Assembly (NCBI GenBank): GCA_015179125.1
Contig: WHVA01000118.1
Coordinates: 62,001-126,000 of the forward strand
DNA from: Gautieria morchelliformis
Taxonomy: Eukaryota > Basidiomycota > Agaricomycetes > Gomphales > Gomphaceae
Direction of reading: 5' to 3'
Length of the DNA: 64,000 nt
Shown: in pieces, positions 12,153 to 24,447 of the stretch
How the letters are laid out: each line of letters starts with the position of its first letter
How positions within the stretch are numbered: the stretch's first letter is position 1
Translations under genes and position numbers: made by a program
The notes under the pieces: generated by a model
Databases searched by the model: none
The model's input: only the letters and a program-made list of their open reading frames with translations
What the model was told of the DNA's origin: nothing

Positions 12153-15100
12153 TTATATTTTCCGCTCGATGAAACTCTCGATGACGCCCGCGGGGGTCAG
12201 TGGGTACTCCTTAAGCCTGACCTCTCCATCCACAATGAAGGTATTGGGCTAAACATCAAGGCATCAGTTATCGGAAATATCATGGGTTGATGCATTCTTA
12301 CTTGTAGAATTATTTTCCGAGGCTGCAAAGGTGTTTTATTAGGGATATTCCAATATATGACCGTGGTGGCATGCTTACTTGTTTGTTGCTCAGGACGATT
12401 TCACGGATCTGGCTATCCCACCCAGGTAGAGGTGTGGTGAGGTCATTGTAAAATTTCTTCGCGCCTACACCATCTGCAGTACTTTTGCGGACTTGTAATT
12501 CTACCAAAAGTTTGCCTGAGATGGACTGGCCATGTGAAAGGACCTTTGCGCGGTCGACCTGCGTAGAATGAAATGTCAATAGCCGCGTCATCAGAAGTCA
12601 TAACTACTCAACCCGAATATGTAGGTCAACAAGTGCCCCAGACGCATCACGAACTTCCTCCAGTCTTGCAAGACCTTCCTGGATAAGGAATTTGGTGATA
12701 CCCATTCTGGCCTCCATGTGGGCCTGAAGGTGCTTCTTTGCCACGGGATCACTATCCAAGAAGTTAGTAGACCACCTCACTGCAATCTCGTGCGTAAATC
12801 ACTAGAATTCAAGGGCTCTGAGGCCGGCCCTTGCCATGAGCAAAAACGTAATGTATTGCAAGTTCTCAATGTCCTTTGGATCAGTGAACTAGTAGAAGCG
12901 TAGATCAGATCGGTGCCTTGACGTTAGACATAGAGCAACCATTATGCACATACACCAAAGATTTCAAGGATCTCCTTGTTGCCCACGACTGTTTCATAAT
13001 GTCAAAAACTGAACACCCGACCAAGAAGTATCACTGACGGAAAAGTGCAACCGTTTCTGCCCGACATTCTTCAAATGACGAAGACACCTCTCCTAAAACT
13101 GAGCTTGGCGTCTGCCCAGGCTTATACCATGTCATCCTAGTCCAATTCTAGGTCAGAAAGGATAACGTAACCAAATAAACTCTTACACTCTACCACCAGT
13201 CAATGGATTAATAGTCTGTTATTACCTAAATATCAGGGGGAAGTTCTTAGTTTAAATCATATTCAACATGCCTTCTCCGGATCAAAATTCAATTGTCCAT
13301 TGCTATCTTCTTGGAACAGTTTCCCTGACCCGTGACCAAGTAATTCATGATTGGCAACCTGAACTTCAAAGGCTTTGCTGTCCCACTCGTTGTACAAATC
13401 AACGTCGTCAGGGTGAATGAAAGTCAGCACTTCGTTGGGGGATTTGGCGGATAATATATTCTAAAATGAGTGAGTTTTGTTTGATAATAACTAACAAACA
13501 AAGGGCGGTCATACCGCAAGCGACACATTCTAGCACACACGGTAAGGCTGAGTTTGTCTCCGTCACCAAGTACTATCTCACCTTGAAGCCATTAGTTTCA
13601 CGGATCTCGTAATAATTCTATAAGTAAGGCACCAAAGTCAGCTCACGTCACTGGCCAACAAAAGTGAACTCACAGGGATCTCGAGGAATGCGGTACACTC
13701 GGTCAGGAAAACAAGTTTTATTTTGCAATCAGACTCACATTGATCCCAACCGGTATGCCTATTTCACCGAGGTTAGGAAAATTTCAAACCCAGGCATTCA
13801 AAAATTAAGCATAGGATCCAGACAAGTACTGTAGGCAGGATTAATGGGATGCTCACTTACCTCCAGTAGCAAAGTTGACAATTTCAAGCGCAGTGAAATC
13901 AGGCCGCTTGAAAACATCAACCTCGTAATCTGTTCCCCAAGGTAGGACTTTAATCAACTCCGGAGCTTTGTTGACCAGCTCATTGAGTTTTACACTGAGC
14001 TCTTTGTTCACGATTGCGGTAAAGCCTGGTAAAGGTAATCAGAGTGGTCTTACTGCGAAAATATCGCAGTCTGTATACTACCTTCCCATTCCGCACGTCC
14101 GCCGTATGGGTCTACATATGTCTCGATAAAACCAATGTAGCTCTCAACAGTGGGCCCTACGTCTTTTACCCAATGCCTCGAAGCGGCCTTATGGTCTTCG
14201 ATTGATCCGGTCTCGAAACTATACATATACATCTGGAGATCAACAGGCTCGGATACGCTTCAATAATGTCAAGACTTACGATTTGATGTAGCCTTCGAGG
14301 GCTGCCCTCTGGTGCTCGTTAGCTGCATATGCTTTGGCCTCGGAAAGTGCCGCAATTGCGGCAGTGAGTGCCTCACTGAAATCACCGTATTCTACCGTAA
14401 GCTGCAAGGGTCTGCCATTGACTGGAATCTCAAGGCCTTGCGTGTCCGGGGGAGGGGAAGGTGCTGTTGTGGATGCAGACGCCACCAGCAATGTGAAAGA
14501 GTGGGAGCTGTTTTTATGTATGCTATACCAACATATAATTAGAGGTGAATATGTAAACATCATGTTACTTGCCGAGTGTTGAGAATATCTACGCCGATCT
14601 TTTCCGCTGCGGTCTGAACAGCAGCTACCTCCTCGTCCGTAATAGTTTGACCAAGATAATAATGAGACATTTGTCCTTTGATTGGCTTGCCAATAAGTAA
14701 TTCAGATGCAGGTTCCAAGTTGTATATGTGGTATCGAAGCTGTACCAGAACCCGTCGTCAACGACTCGGTGGCAACCTGCAAGTGACAATATTTCGAGTT
14801 ACCTCGTCCCAGAGAGGAGATGCCACCGTATCGAGGGCAGATGCTCTCACAACAGCTTCGAACTTCTCTGCCGCTACGCGTGGAACGATCTTTGAAAATC
14901 CAAACGAACGATAGTTGGCGAGATTCGAAAGAACCTATGAACAAGGCGAGTAAGTATATGGCTAAGCATCAAAGCGTAGAGAAAGATACTTGTATTGTAT
15001 ACTGCAGTAAAGCCCCCCACTCTTCATCATTCAGTTTAGACTTGGCTTGGAGAGTGGCAAGGTCTGCAAGACCAGGAGGCTTCTCGCCATTGCTGAAGGT

Positions 15101-15409
15101 GGTGGTAAGAAGATCATACAAGTTGGAAGCATAAGGAGTCCATTGTCCCTGTATGATTCTTGCTCCTGCCCAACTGGCTTGGCCGACCCAGTGCGTATAA
15201 TGTTTTTCCTGAGAGGTGAGCAAGCTGAAGGCCTTGGCGACATTAAGACCGCACAATGGAGAGGTTTTGTCGGCAAGGTATTGCGAGTCTGACGTATCGA
15301 GTGTAGACATACTGTGACTACGAGTTTGAAGGCAAAATCTCTGAGGGAAAGGATAAAGTCGATGAAATACACCTAGTTGAGATCGCACTCTCAACAAGCC
15401 ACCAAGCAT
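12153..15409 (-). CDS. DPP3: Dipeptidyl peptidase III (peptidase family M49)
   Basis: A zinc exopeptidase that removes dipeptides from the N-terminus of oligopeptides, normally cytosolic. The M49 motif HELLGH is at about 13332-13349 and the second zinc motif EECRAE at about 13055-13072. The family N-terminus SQYLADKTSPLCGLNVAKAF and ASWAGARIIQGQWTP are clear, and the C-terminus ends VRLKEYPLTPAGVIESF...RKI. The gene is rich in introns (close to twenty), which leaves about 730 residues, the normal family length. From the upstream ATG at 15409 the protein gains an arginine-rich, acid-free leader (MLGGLLRVRSQLGVFHRLYP). An internal ATG at about 15310 (MSTLDTSDSQYLADK) would give the usual cytosolic form. 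Which start is used cannot be settled from sequence alone. Confidence 0.92.
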
Positions 15410-16139
15410 TCACTAGCGACTGTGACGTTTCAACGAGTGACTAAATAATTTGCTTCCAGTGGCGCCGAAAAACATAATGGAAAAGAATGCGTTTTGTCTC
15501 CGACAACCAGCCTGTTGATTCCTGTCTTAGCTTTTCGCAGCTCGCCGGCCTGTACTCTACCAAAAACTACGAGTGGCCTAGTGGCTCCCGCATGCTAAAC
15601 TGCACGGGATACGGCTTTTCTCCAAACTCAGGAGACCTCAAATTTCAAACCTGGCCCCAAAAATGGGTTCAGCGGTTACATTATCACAGTAGCTCTTCAT
15701 AATATTGATTTGCACTCAATCTACCCTAATAAGCCTGGGGATCAAATTTGTTCAAGAAGCAGAACATACTTGTGCGCAGTGGTATACTACTAAGACTATA
15801 CATACAATACAAAGTTATATAAAATTTGAGGATATTACAAAACGGATATTTTTCCCTATGTGCTCATAGAGAGCTTTCTGCTGAACCCCGGTTCATATTA
15901 TATGGTACCATTGGGGAGGAGTGGCGTAATGCTGAGACAGCAGGGTTTATATTTGCGACGACAGGCGGCTGGTTGTCAGAGACAGAAATGTATCCACAGG
16001 AGACATTATTATGCCTTGCATAAACATCTAACCCGACCACAGACTAAGGTGCCCACACGATTTACTCAGATGACAGACCGGACACGATTTAATACATGGC
16101 TGTCAAGACGACTAATCAAGACCTCGCAAGACAACCGTG
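15410..16139. other. Intergenic region between DPP3 and acetate kinase
   Basis: About 730 bp holding the DPP3 promoter and the acetate-kinase 3' end. Small reading frames occur (for example 15487-15702 on the plus strand) but show no family motif or splicing partner. The part at 15770-15850 is AT-rich. I see no gene here. Confidence 0.5.
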
Positions 16140-17797
16140 TTATGCTTTTGGGTCCTTTGACGTCCAGTATTCATCTTTGGATACACACTGTCGTGCGATT
16201 TCAAGCTGGAATGTGTGTTGGTGTACAGCAGAGCTACAATAACAATAATCAGACACACCTCTTCGTTTGTCTTGCACACCAATGTGCGTGGCTGTCGTAC
16301 TCCTTGACCAATATCGAATATCACATCCTCGCCCTGCCCCCCCTCGCCCTGGCCCACTTTCATGTTCATCGTCTCTGAGATATGGTCCATGCCGAGACAG
16401 GCGCAACGTTGGATTACCGCGCGCCTTAGCTCAGGTGAATTTTCACCCAAGCCACCCGAGAACACAACTGCGTCCAAACGACCTGTGACGAATGGGAGGT
16501 CGATCTCCGGGAAGCAAATGAATGAACATACCTTCGAGCTGCACGAAGTACCCACCTGTGCATGGCAATAAATCACGCTCAATCAGATTCTCAAAACGAG
16601 AGTTACATACCAACAAACTGACAGACCCGATCAACAAGTATGTCGAAAGCTAGCCGATGAGACTCCTTCCTGGACGTTGCAATTTCATGAAAGTCCGTAG
16701 TTCCTGTCAACGCCTTCCAACCAGCTTCTGTATTAAGGATCTTCTCGGCCTGTATGTGCAACAGGCTGAGTGATACGTGGGATGCTAGGCGGTAATGTGT
16801 TGCTCTACCTCGGTAATGTGCATGTTCCTTGTCCTTTCGTGACTCATCCGACCAACACCTTGAGCACCCGCTGCTAGCGTATAGTGAAATATGAGGCTAG
16901 GGTCAATATCCCCTGAGCGTGTGGCTCCGGGGAGTCCAGAAAGGGGCGTAAGACCCATGGACGTGTTGACAGATTTCCCACCGCGAATTGCACAAACTGA
17001 AGCACCCGATCCCAAGTGGAGCGCAATGAGACAAACTTCTGAGGTAGGTTTCTTCAGATATTCCCCCACAGAGCGAAGAATGAAGGAATCTGCTAAACCA
17101 GTTAGGAAACAACCCAAACAGAGGGATTCTTCAAGCTTACAGCTAAAGCCGTGAAAACCATACTTCCTTAAATTTTTTTCGTTGGCAACAGCGGGGGATA
17201 TGGGGTACGTATAGACATCGGGTAGAAGGGTTCGGTGGAAAGTAGAATCGAAGAATGCGATAGACTGGGCGTTGGGAAGTAAATCACGACAAGCTTTTAT
17301 AACAGAAAGGGCCCTATTGTTATGTCTGATATGCCAGTGGATGAGAAGCCTATCATAGAGGAAATTGAGACCACGCACAATGGCGCGAGATCCGAGAGCG
17401 CTTGGAGACGTTCGTACGTAGACTTCTCCACGATGACTGAGTCTGCAAATTGACCGCCATGGACGATACGGTGGCAGATGTGTGTTATCTCATGGCGTCC
17501 ATAGCCTGACTTCAGAAATTCTTGGTCGGAGAACAGCGCTCGCAGGAAGTGTTCAAAGGCCGCTGCGTGGTCACTGATAGAGGTGGGTAGATCGAGGCGT
17601 TTGGGGAGAGGAGACGTGGCCAAGGAATAGGAAAATTTAGAATTAGATGTGCCAATGTCTGAGACCGACGAAGTGGCAAGGAGTGAAACAGGCTCTTGTT
17701 TAGGCTTCAAGTCCTTTCGGTTTACGAGGAGTATAAAAAGAGAAAGCTTCAGTGAGGAAGAGCCCGCGTTGACGGCAAGAATAAGATGAGAAGACAT
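16140..17797 (-). CDS. Acetate kinase
   Basis: Interconverts acetyl phosphate plus ADP with acetate plus ATP. The start MSSHLILAVNAGSSSLKLSLF carries the Asn of the family's N-terminal motif. CHRIVHGGQF holds the conserved Arg, LAPLHNNRAL the His, FFDSTFHRTL the catalytic Asp, LHLGSGASVCAIRGGKSVNT the phosphate-binding region and TRSGDIDPSL the second Arg. FSGGLGENSPELRRAV and the C-terminal TNEELEIARQC follow. Every residue usually assigned to catalysis is therefore visible. About 425 residues, the normal length; the stop is a TAA reached after a final intron ending CATTCCAG. The gene is head to head with phosphoketolase, its expected acetyl-phosphate supplier. Acetate kinase is uncommon in eukaryotes but is known from filamentous ascomycetes and basidiomycetes such as Cryptococcus. 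Confidence 0.95.
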
Positions 17798-18059
17798 TCT
17801 TGGAGTTCAGCGAAACCATGATAGGAATATTTTGAGGGTTGGCGGCGGCAGTACCATCGACGATATGATTACCCGCGGGTGACCGCCGCGGAAGCAATTG
17901 GCAACTGGCCGCGTAACGTGAAAACTTAGTACCCTGGCTATGACATGTAAATGACGGGACTCTCAGCCTTGGGAGTCCTACCGTCTCCTATCTCACCCCC
18001 GCAAAGTGTAACATATAAGACTCTGATACCGATGCAATTGGATATTCAACTCGTGGACC
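17798..18059. promoter_or_regulatory. Bidirectional promoter of acetate kinase and phosphoketolase
   Basis: Only 262 bp separate the two start codons. The region contains a perfect 10-bp palindrome acccgcgggt at 17871-17880, next to a second GC palindrome ccgcgg. A CCCCGC at 17997-18002 fits the SYGGRG site of the fungal carbon-catabolite repressor CreA/Mig1 on the reverse strand. A TATA-like acatataaga lies at 18011-18020, about 40 bp before the phosphoketolase ATG. Binding-site roles are inferred from consensus only. Confidence 0.5.
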
Positions 18060-21000
18060 ATGCCTGGACAGCAACTTGCTCAGCCAAACCCTCCTCCCGA
18101 GCCGTCGCATTTGCCGGAAAAGCTTCTGGAATTGAGGACCCAACTCGACACCGTCGAAACTTTAAGCAAGGATGATCTTCATGCTATCAAAGCCTTCCGA
18201 CGCGCCGCTTGTTATATTTCAGCAGGTATGATTTCCTAAATCATTCCCTAGTTGTGTCTCCTTATTGGTCGCAGCGATGTTGTTCCTCAGGTCCGACACT
18301 CTCCTTGAGAGGAAACTGACCAAGCAGGATATAAAGCCTCGCATATTAGGACATTGGGGCACTGATCCCGGCCTGATTTTGTGCTATGCTCACAGCAACC
18401 TCCTGGTTAAGAAGCATGACCTGAACGCGCTGTTCGTTACTGGACCTGGCCATGGCGCACCCGCAATCCTTGCCTCTCTTTGGCTGGAATCATCCCTTTC
18501 ACGGTTTATGCCCAGGTATTCCCTTGACAAAGGGGGATTGCACAACTTAATATCCGGTTTTTCAACTCCGGGTGGATTCCCTAGGTATGTCAATAGTGAC
18601 TTTAATCACCCAGCTAGTGAGTTTTTCCATTGTAGCCATGTCAATGCCGAGACACCAGGCTCCATCCACGAAGGTAATTCGCTCGGAATTGTGGAGCGTG
18701 TATGCTAACTTCCCATAAGGTGGTGAACTTGGATACGCCCTGGCTGTCGCCTTTGGGGCCGTCATGGACTATCCAGACCTCATTGTGCCTTGTGTGATCG
18801 GTGACGGCGAAGCAGAAACTGGACCCACGGCAACGTGAGTTACCTGTAACTATATTGAAATATTCTAACAATGCGTTCGTAGCGCTTGGCACGGATATAA
18901 GTATATTGATCCTGCCGAATCGGGTGCAGTAATTCCTATCGTTCACCTCAATGGCTTCAAAATCAGTCAGCGTACTATATATGGCTGCATGGATAATCTT
19001 GAACTGGTTGCACTTTTCAGGTCATGCCCACACTTTTGATATATTTCGTACTGAGACATGTAATATGCAGCGGGTACGGCTACCAAGTAAGGTTCGTTGA
19101 GGATCTTGAACATATCGACAACGATATGGCTGCCAGTATGCAATGGGCACTGTCCGAGATTAAAAGAATTCAGAAAGCGGCTCGAAGCGGGTCCCCCATC
19201 GTGAAGCCTCGTTGGCCCGTCTTGATCCTGCGCACTCCGAAGGTAGTTCTCAAAGCAATTTGATCTTTCGTTTCTTCATTCACGGCACCCGTAGGGTTGG
19301 ACGGGTCCTAAGCAACTTCACGGCGAATTCATAGAAGGTTCTTTCAATTCTCACGGTATCCCGTTACCCAACGCTGCCACCGATGACAAGGAGTTTGAAC
19401 TTTTGTCACGCTGGCTGGAGTCGTACAATCCCAGCGAATTATTTGACAAGAACGGCAGGCCTCGCGACGAGATTCTTAGCATCATTCCTAAGAAAGACAG
19501 AAGGATGGGTCAGACTAAAGTTTCATTTGAGGGATATGTACCCTTGGATGTTCCCGATTGGAAGAACTTTGTGGTGAAGAAAGGGACTCAGGCGAGTTGC
19601 ATGCTTCGCGTGGGAGAATTCTTGCATGATGTTATCGCAAAGTCAGTTGTCATTTGCATCAGCCTTTACATAGACGCTGACATAGGGTGGCGACATCAGG
19701 AATCCTAAAACCTTCCGCATCTGGTGTCCAGATGAACTAGTCAGCAATAAATTTGAAGCGACCCTGCGAGACAACGGGCGTAACTTCCAGTGGGACGTGG
19801 CTTCGCGCAACCAGGGCGGACGAGTCATTGAGATGCTCTCTGAACACACGTGTCAAGGTATGCTCCAAGGCTATACTCTTACAGGGAGAACAGGACTGTT
19901 CCCTTCATACGAGTCATTCATGGGAATCATCCACACAATGGTTGGTAGATTTATTATCGATCATTGATTAATGGCCTAATTTGTCAACAGGTGGTTCAAT
20001 ACAGCAAATTTGTCAAGAAGGTTAGAACAGTTTCCTCCTATTCATCATTTACTCACGATACATCCAGGCGATGGAAGTACCATGGAGGAGAAATATCGCG
20101 GATGACAGGCCAAGTATTTCTAGTATAAACTACGTAGAGAGCAGCACATGGACGCGCCAGGAACATAACGGCTTTTCTCATCAGAACCCCTCTTTCATCG
20201 GCTCGGTCCTTAACTTGAAGGCAACAGTTGCAAGGGTTTACTTGCCACCCGATGCAAATTGCTTTTTGTCGGTGAGGGCGTTATAACTTGAGTTTGGTCA
20301 TTTATTGAATTTTTTTTGGGGGCGGACAGACCATGGCGCATTGCCTGAGAGCTAAGAATTACGTCAATCTCATGGTGGGTTCTAAGCATCCCACCCCCGT
20401 CTGGTTGTCGCCAGAGGAAGCAGATAAGGTGGGGAGTTCTCTTGTCTGTTGGCACGGATCTCTCAGATCTTGTTATTCCCAGCATTGCATCGCTGGAGCA
20501 TCCGTGTGGAAGTTCGCTAGCACTAATCATGGCGTCAACCCTGACGTGTATGTCCTATCTTTTTCATACGAGCCTGATCTTGCTTAATGTCACACCCAGT
20601 GTCATCGTCGGAATTGGCGTTGAAGTTACGATGGAAGTTCTGGCGGCTGCCTCCATCCTCCGTGAAATCTGTCCCAAACTTCGCGTAAGGGTGGTCAATG
20701 TCACAGACCTCATGATTTTGTCTCCCTATGGAGTACACCCACATGCTTTGAGCGCGGATGCCTTTGATTCTCTTTTTACGAAGGACAAGCCTATTCACTT
20801 CAACTACGTGTGTTGGCCATAATGTGATATTGGCTCTGTGCTCATTATGTCCCTCTAGCACTCGTATCCCATCGAACTCAAGGGACTTCTATTTGGTCGC
20901 CCTGATTTGGAGCGAGTCACGATGGAAGGCTACATGGAGGAAGGCACGACCACGACACCATTCGACGTAGGTCGTTCTATATGTCTCTATGTCTCGCTTA

Positions 21001-21215
21001 CAAGACCTCCTCGTCAGATGATGCTGAGAAACCATGTTTCCCGCTTCCATGTCGCCGCGGCTGCGATTCGTGGCGGAGCATTGCATAATCCTGACGTCTC
21101 AGTAGACGCGCACCTGCATGTGAGTGCACTTATGCACGAAGTTGAAGATCACAAGCAGTATGCCATGAAGAATGCCACCGATAGGCCTGGAGTCTACGAG
21201 ACGCCCAAGTTCTAG
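18060..21215 (+). CDS. Xylulose-5-phosphate/fructose-6-phosphate phosphoketolase
   Basis: A thiamine-diphosphate enzyme that splits xylulose-5-P (or fructose-6-P) with phosphate to acetyl phosphate plus glyceraldehyde-3-P (or erythrose-4-P). The protein of about 810 residues starts [20 protein letters not shown]. Family motifs in order are [102 protein letters not shown] and HLNGFKIS. Further on are [12 protein letters not shown], the substrate region [34 protein letters not shown] and [16 protein letters not shown]. It ends [14 protein letters not shown] and TAG. Short GT-AG introns split it into more than ten exons. Its head-to-head partner is acetate kinase, the classical downstream step. 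Confidence 0.95.
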
Positions 21216-21298
21216 ATTCTGTCTAGTGTGCAATTCCGCATTGAGGTACTTATCCTATCTTACACAAGTGTACATTAAAAGTGGAGAAAAGAATGTAA

Positions 21299-22305
21299 TC
21301 ACTTTGCCCGCTTTGATTTGCTCCGTCCCGTGGATGTTTCTTTCAGTGTTTGTTGTAATCTAGCGAACTCCTCCTCGTCTATTTCCGGTTCTGCAGCGCG
21401 TTTTTTTCCCCTAGACTTCGGGACATCTTGTGCTCCATACTTGGCTGCAAGTCCGTCGAAGAAACCGCCCAGCTTCTTCTGCCGGTTTTGAATCAATGCC
21501 TTCAGCGCAGCTTCGCCGTCTGCACTACCCTCCTCGTTATCTGGATGCTTCCCTTTCCCCTTTCCAATTCGTCTCCCATCTTTACCACTGCCGTAAAATT
21601 CGTCCCAAACACCCAGGTCTTTCGCCATGCCTTCCGCTTCCTTTGCCTCTTTTTCTCCTTTTCGTTCCCTAGCAGCACGACCTTTTGCATCTTTGAGGGC
21701 CTTTGTCCAGCCCGACAGTGCCTCTAAGTCGCCCTTGGCTATGAGTTCGTTGATGGCTTCGACGAACCGTGGCTCGTCGGTGTGATTGGAGTGTGGTATG
21801 TGTGACATGATCTCTTCAATAGAGCCATCTGTTTCCACATACGCCGTCCTTAAATCAGTAAGCTCATCCTGTGAACCTGATGGTACGGTTTAGTGATCAA
21901 CCAAGTTCCTGTCCACCATAATACGTATATACCTTGATACTCTTTCTTCATTTCGTCCAATTTACCGCGTGTAACCTTCTCAAACATCTCCTCGAAGTAT
22001 GTCTCCCACCCGTCTGCGCCATCCAAATCCATTCCTTCATCCGTGCTTCCCGTGTCGTCATATTTCTTTCGGCGTTTCTCATCGCCAAGTATGGAGTACG
22101 CGAAACCAACCTGCTGGAACCGCGTTGACGCGTCTTGCTGAGTCTCAGGAGACGCGGCGTGCTTGTCTGGATGGTGCAAGAGTGCGAGGCGACGATACGC
22201 GGATTTGACCTCGGATGCTGTGGCAGTGGAAGGTACAGAGAGTACACCGTAGAGGTCGACAGCAGGATCGTCGGGGAAGAATTGAGCGATGGGATCAGTC
22301 TCCAT
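21299..22305 (-). CDS. J-domain protein, DNAJC9-like co-chaperone
   Basis: The protein starts METDPIAQFFPDDPAVDLYG and has an N-terminal J domain: VKSAYRRLALLHHPDKHAAS carries the essential HPD, and FQQVGFAYSILGDEKRRKKY closes the domain. One intron follows EMKKEYQ. The C-terminal half is charged and helical (IPHSNHTDEPRFVEAINELI, then EALSGWTKALKD) and ends in a basic tail KETSTGRSKSKRAK. This layout matches DNAJC9, a nuclear Hsp70 co-chaperone that in animals also chaperones histones H3-H4; the histone role here is inference. About 318 residues. It converges on phosphoketolase with only 83 bp between stop codons. Confidence 0.88.
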
Positions 22306-22561
22306 TGTATCGAACTAGTGAGAGAGCGCAGGTTATGGAACCTTATGTACGCGCACTGCCAGAAGTAAAACATCAACATTCGCAGTTGCTCGCTTCGGCG
22401 GATCGCTATTCTATTCAGCAGAGTACTAACAATAGATATTATTCGACAAATCGAGTGGGTATAGGAGTTCGTGCATAGGCATCGTAGATGTGGTCGTTAT
22501 CCTTCCATCCTTTGGAATACATAAAAAGGCAAGGCCCGATATCAACCGACAACTAGTAGGA

Positions 22562-24447
22562 CTACTCGATGGACATTCGAGGGGCGAGGCCGGTCCCACC
22601 CGTATATGATGAGCCCGTGTGCTCGCTCATGCCTGGTGTCCCAGGCTTGCTGCCCAAGTTGGTTCGTCGCGGGGCGAGCGAATCTGCAAATTAGAGCCAT
22701 AACTCAGTTGTGCGATGCCTATCACAGGAAAATTTCTACCGTTCGTCTTGGGGTTGCGAAGACCTTTGTCAAAGTCGGCGAAACACCGCAAACCCACAGC
22801 AAACGTTGCGAAAACGAGAAGGAACGAAACGACAGCTATCGTGGAGCAAAGTCAGGGGCCGACTAAGAGGTGTTGTGCAAATGTACAATGGGTTACGCAC
22901 TGAATACGGAGAGGGTGACACGTGTGGATGCGTACTGCGCCTCCGTTGATGGAGAATAGTATCGAACAAACTTGTATATACTATAGAAATGCAAGTTAAT
23001 ATACTATCATAGTAGTTAACTAAATTTGCTAGCGCTCACAAATAGCTCAACGCGGCGACCATGAGAATCAGAGATATGGTCATGAGCCTGTGGCAGTTAA
23101 AATTATACCGGGCCAAGCAGCTCGAGTTGAAAGAAAACGTGCCATTTAATTTCACGCTTGACAGCGATGCCGCAGGTGATGAGAAGGATAAGCACAATCG
23201 GAATGGCGGCGATGGTTAGTCCGAACTCGGGAGTCGTGCGATCAATAACAAGAATGAGTAGCTGGCAAGTCTCCATGGTTACTGCGCTGTCATATCGATA
23301 GGACTAGTCTAACGCACTTGCATGGTGAGACCGACAAAGCAAAAGAAGTCGAACTTCAGAAGGCAGATCATCACTTGATAGTACTGATACATTTCTACTG
23401 AGGTGTCAATTGCGATGTCACAATGATAAGAAAGAATGCAGACGTTTCATGGCAGGGTTGGCACCGACAGCATGAAATACTGCCCACCTAGGACAGAAAT
23501 TGGACTACCGCTCATGAAAAGGCAAATCGTAATGATAACTCACCCGAACTCAAAGTAGAGTGCCCTGGTCCACCAAATCAGCATGAGCCAAGATGCAGCA
23601 AGTATACATGGCACGGCAATGAGCAACGGTTCGACCTCAGACCACAGAGAACCTGGGTTACTGCATGTCTACAGGAAATAAACAGTCTCTCATTAAGCAG
23701 TGCATGTTGTTTGAGAGCGAAAGATTGCGTGCCGTGAAGCAGATGTCACCTGGGGTGGTGACAAGTGCAGTCCTTGTCTGGCGGACCTGGAGCGCAGAAA
23801 ACACCATCATGGCAATTTGGAAAGCTGCGATGCATGGGAAACGTGTGAGACGAGAGACAACAATAACGCTCACTAAGAATTCCAACTGCAGGTGGTAAAT
23901 TAATATTGATGATGTGCTTACGGTGCGTAATGAATACTTGCCTAATTGGATGATGTTGCGCAGTTGTAAGGCATCAATGGTGACTGCCAGCACGAAGAGT
24001 CTATTCCAAGCATTGAGCGGCTTCAACAAATAGGTTTGGCTGATGCTCACTCGGCCAAAGCGAAGATAGAAAGATAGCATGGCAACGTCTAAGTATTAAT
24101 TAAGCACAAACAGTCGACTTAGACAACGACGAGGAGGCATACTTTGTAGTTGCCGCTGCCAGTATCCAATACTGCTGCTACCTAGAACGTGATGAACAAG
24201 GTATATGAAGGAGCAGACGAACAACAGACCTTGCCGAAGACGATGCCCACCAAGGTGAGGACAGCAATAGCCTCTAAATATCCATAGATTAGGGCTGAGA
24301 GGATGGGACAGAATAAACGTATTGAGCTAACGTAAGATAGCTACATGAAATCAGAGCGTAGAATTACAGAGTGGGGTGTAAAAACCACTGACTCGTTCCA
24401 ATGAATCCTTGTTGCGGACGAGTACGAAGGAAAGGCTCGACGGCCAT
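22562..24447 (-). CDS. Polytopic membrane protein, probably UPF0658 Golgi-type family
   Basis: I traced about ten exons that give a hydrophobic protein with some seven or more membrane helices. Segments in order are IYGYLEAIAVLTLVGIVFGK, AAVLDTGSGNYKDVAMLSFY, LFVLAVTIDALQLRNIIQL, FQIAMMVFSALQVRQTRTAL, QLLILVIDRTTPEFGLTIAA, PIVLILLITCGIAVKREIKW, LMTISLILMVAALSYF, VSFLLVFATFAVGLRCFADF and DKGLRNPKTND. A polar tail follows, ending GLAPRMSIE and TAG. I associate this pattern with the uncharacterised UPF0658 Golgi membrane proteins of fungi; function is unknown. The C-terminal exons require a GC-AG intron at 23088-23142. The start is uncertain: 24447 is the only nearby ATG that fits, and it needs a 37-nt intron, while another open frame reads into the same exon. 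Confidence 0.7.
23088..23142 (-). other. Non-canonical GC-AG intron in the polytopic membrane protein gene
   Basis: A 55-nt intron with donor GCACGT and acceptor CCACAG joins AVKREIKW to LMTISLILMVAALS. No GT donor nearby keeps the hydrophobic frame that continues into the later exons; reading through gives a premature stop. Confidence 0.65.

Noticed and set aside
15487-15702. 71-codon plus-strand open frame between DPP3 and acetate kinase
   Set aside because: No family match, no splice partners and ordinary intergenic context.
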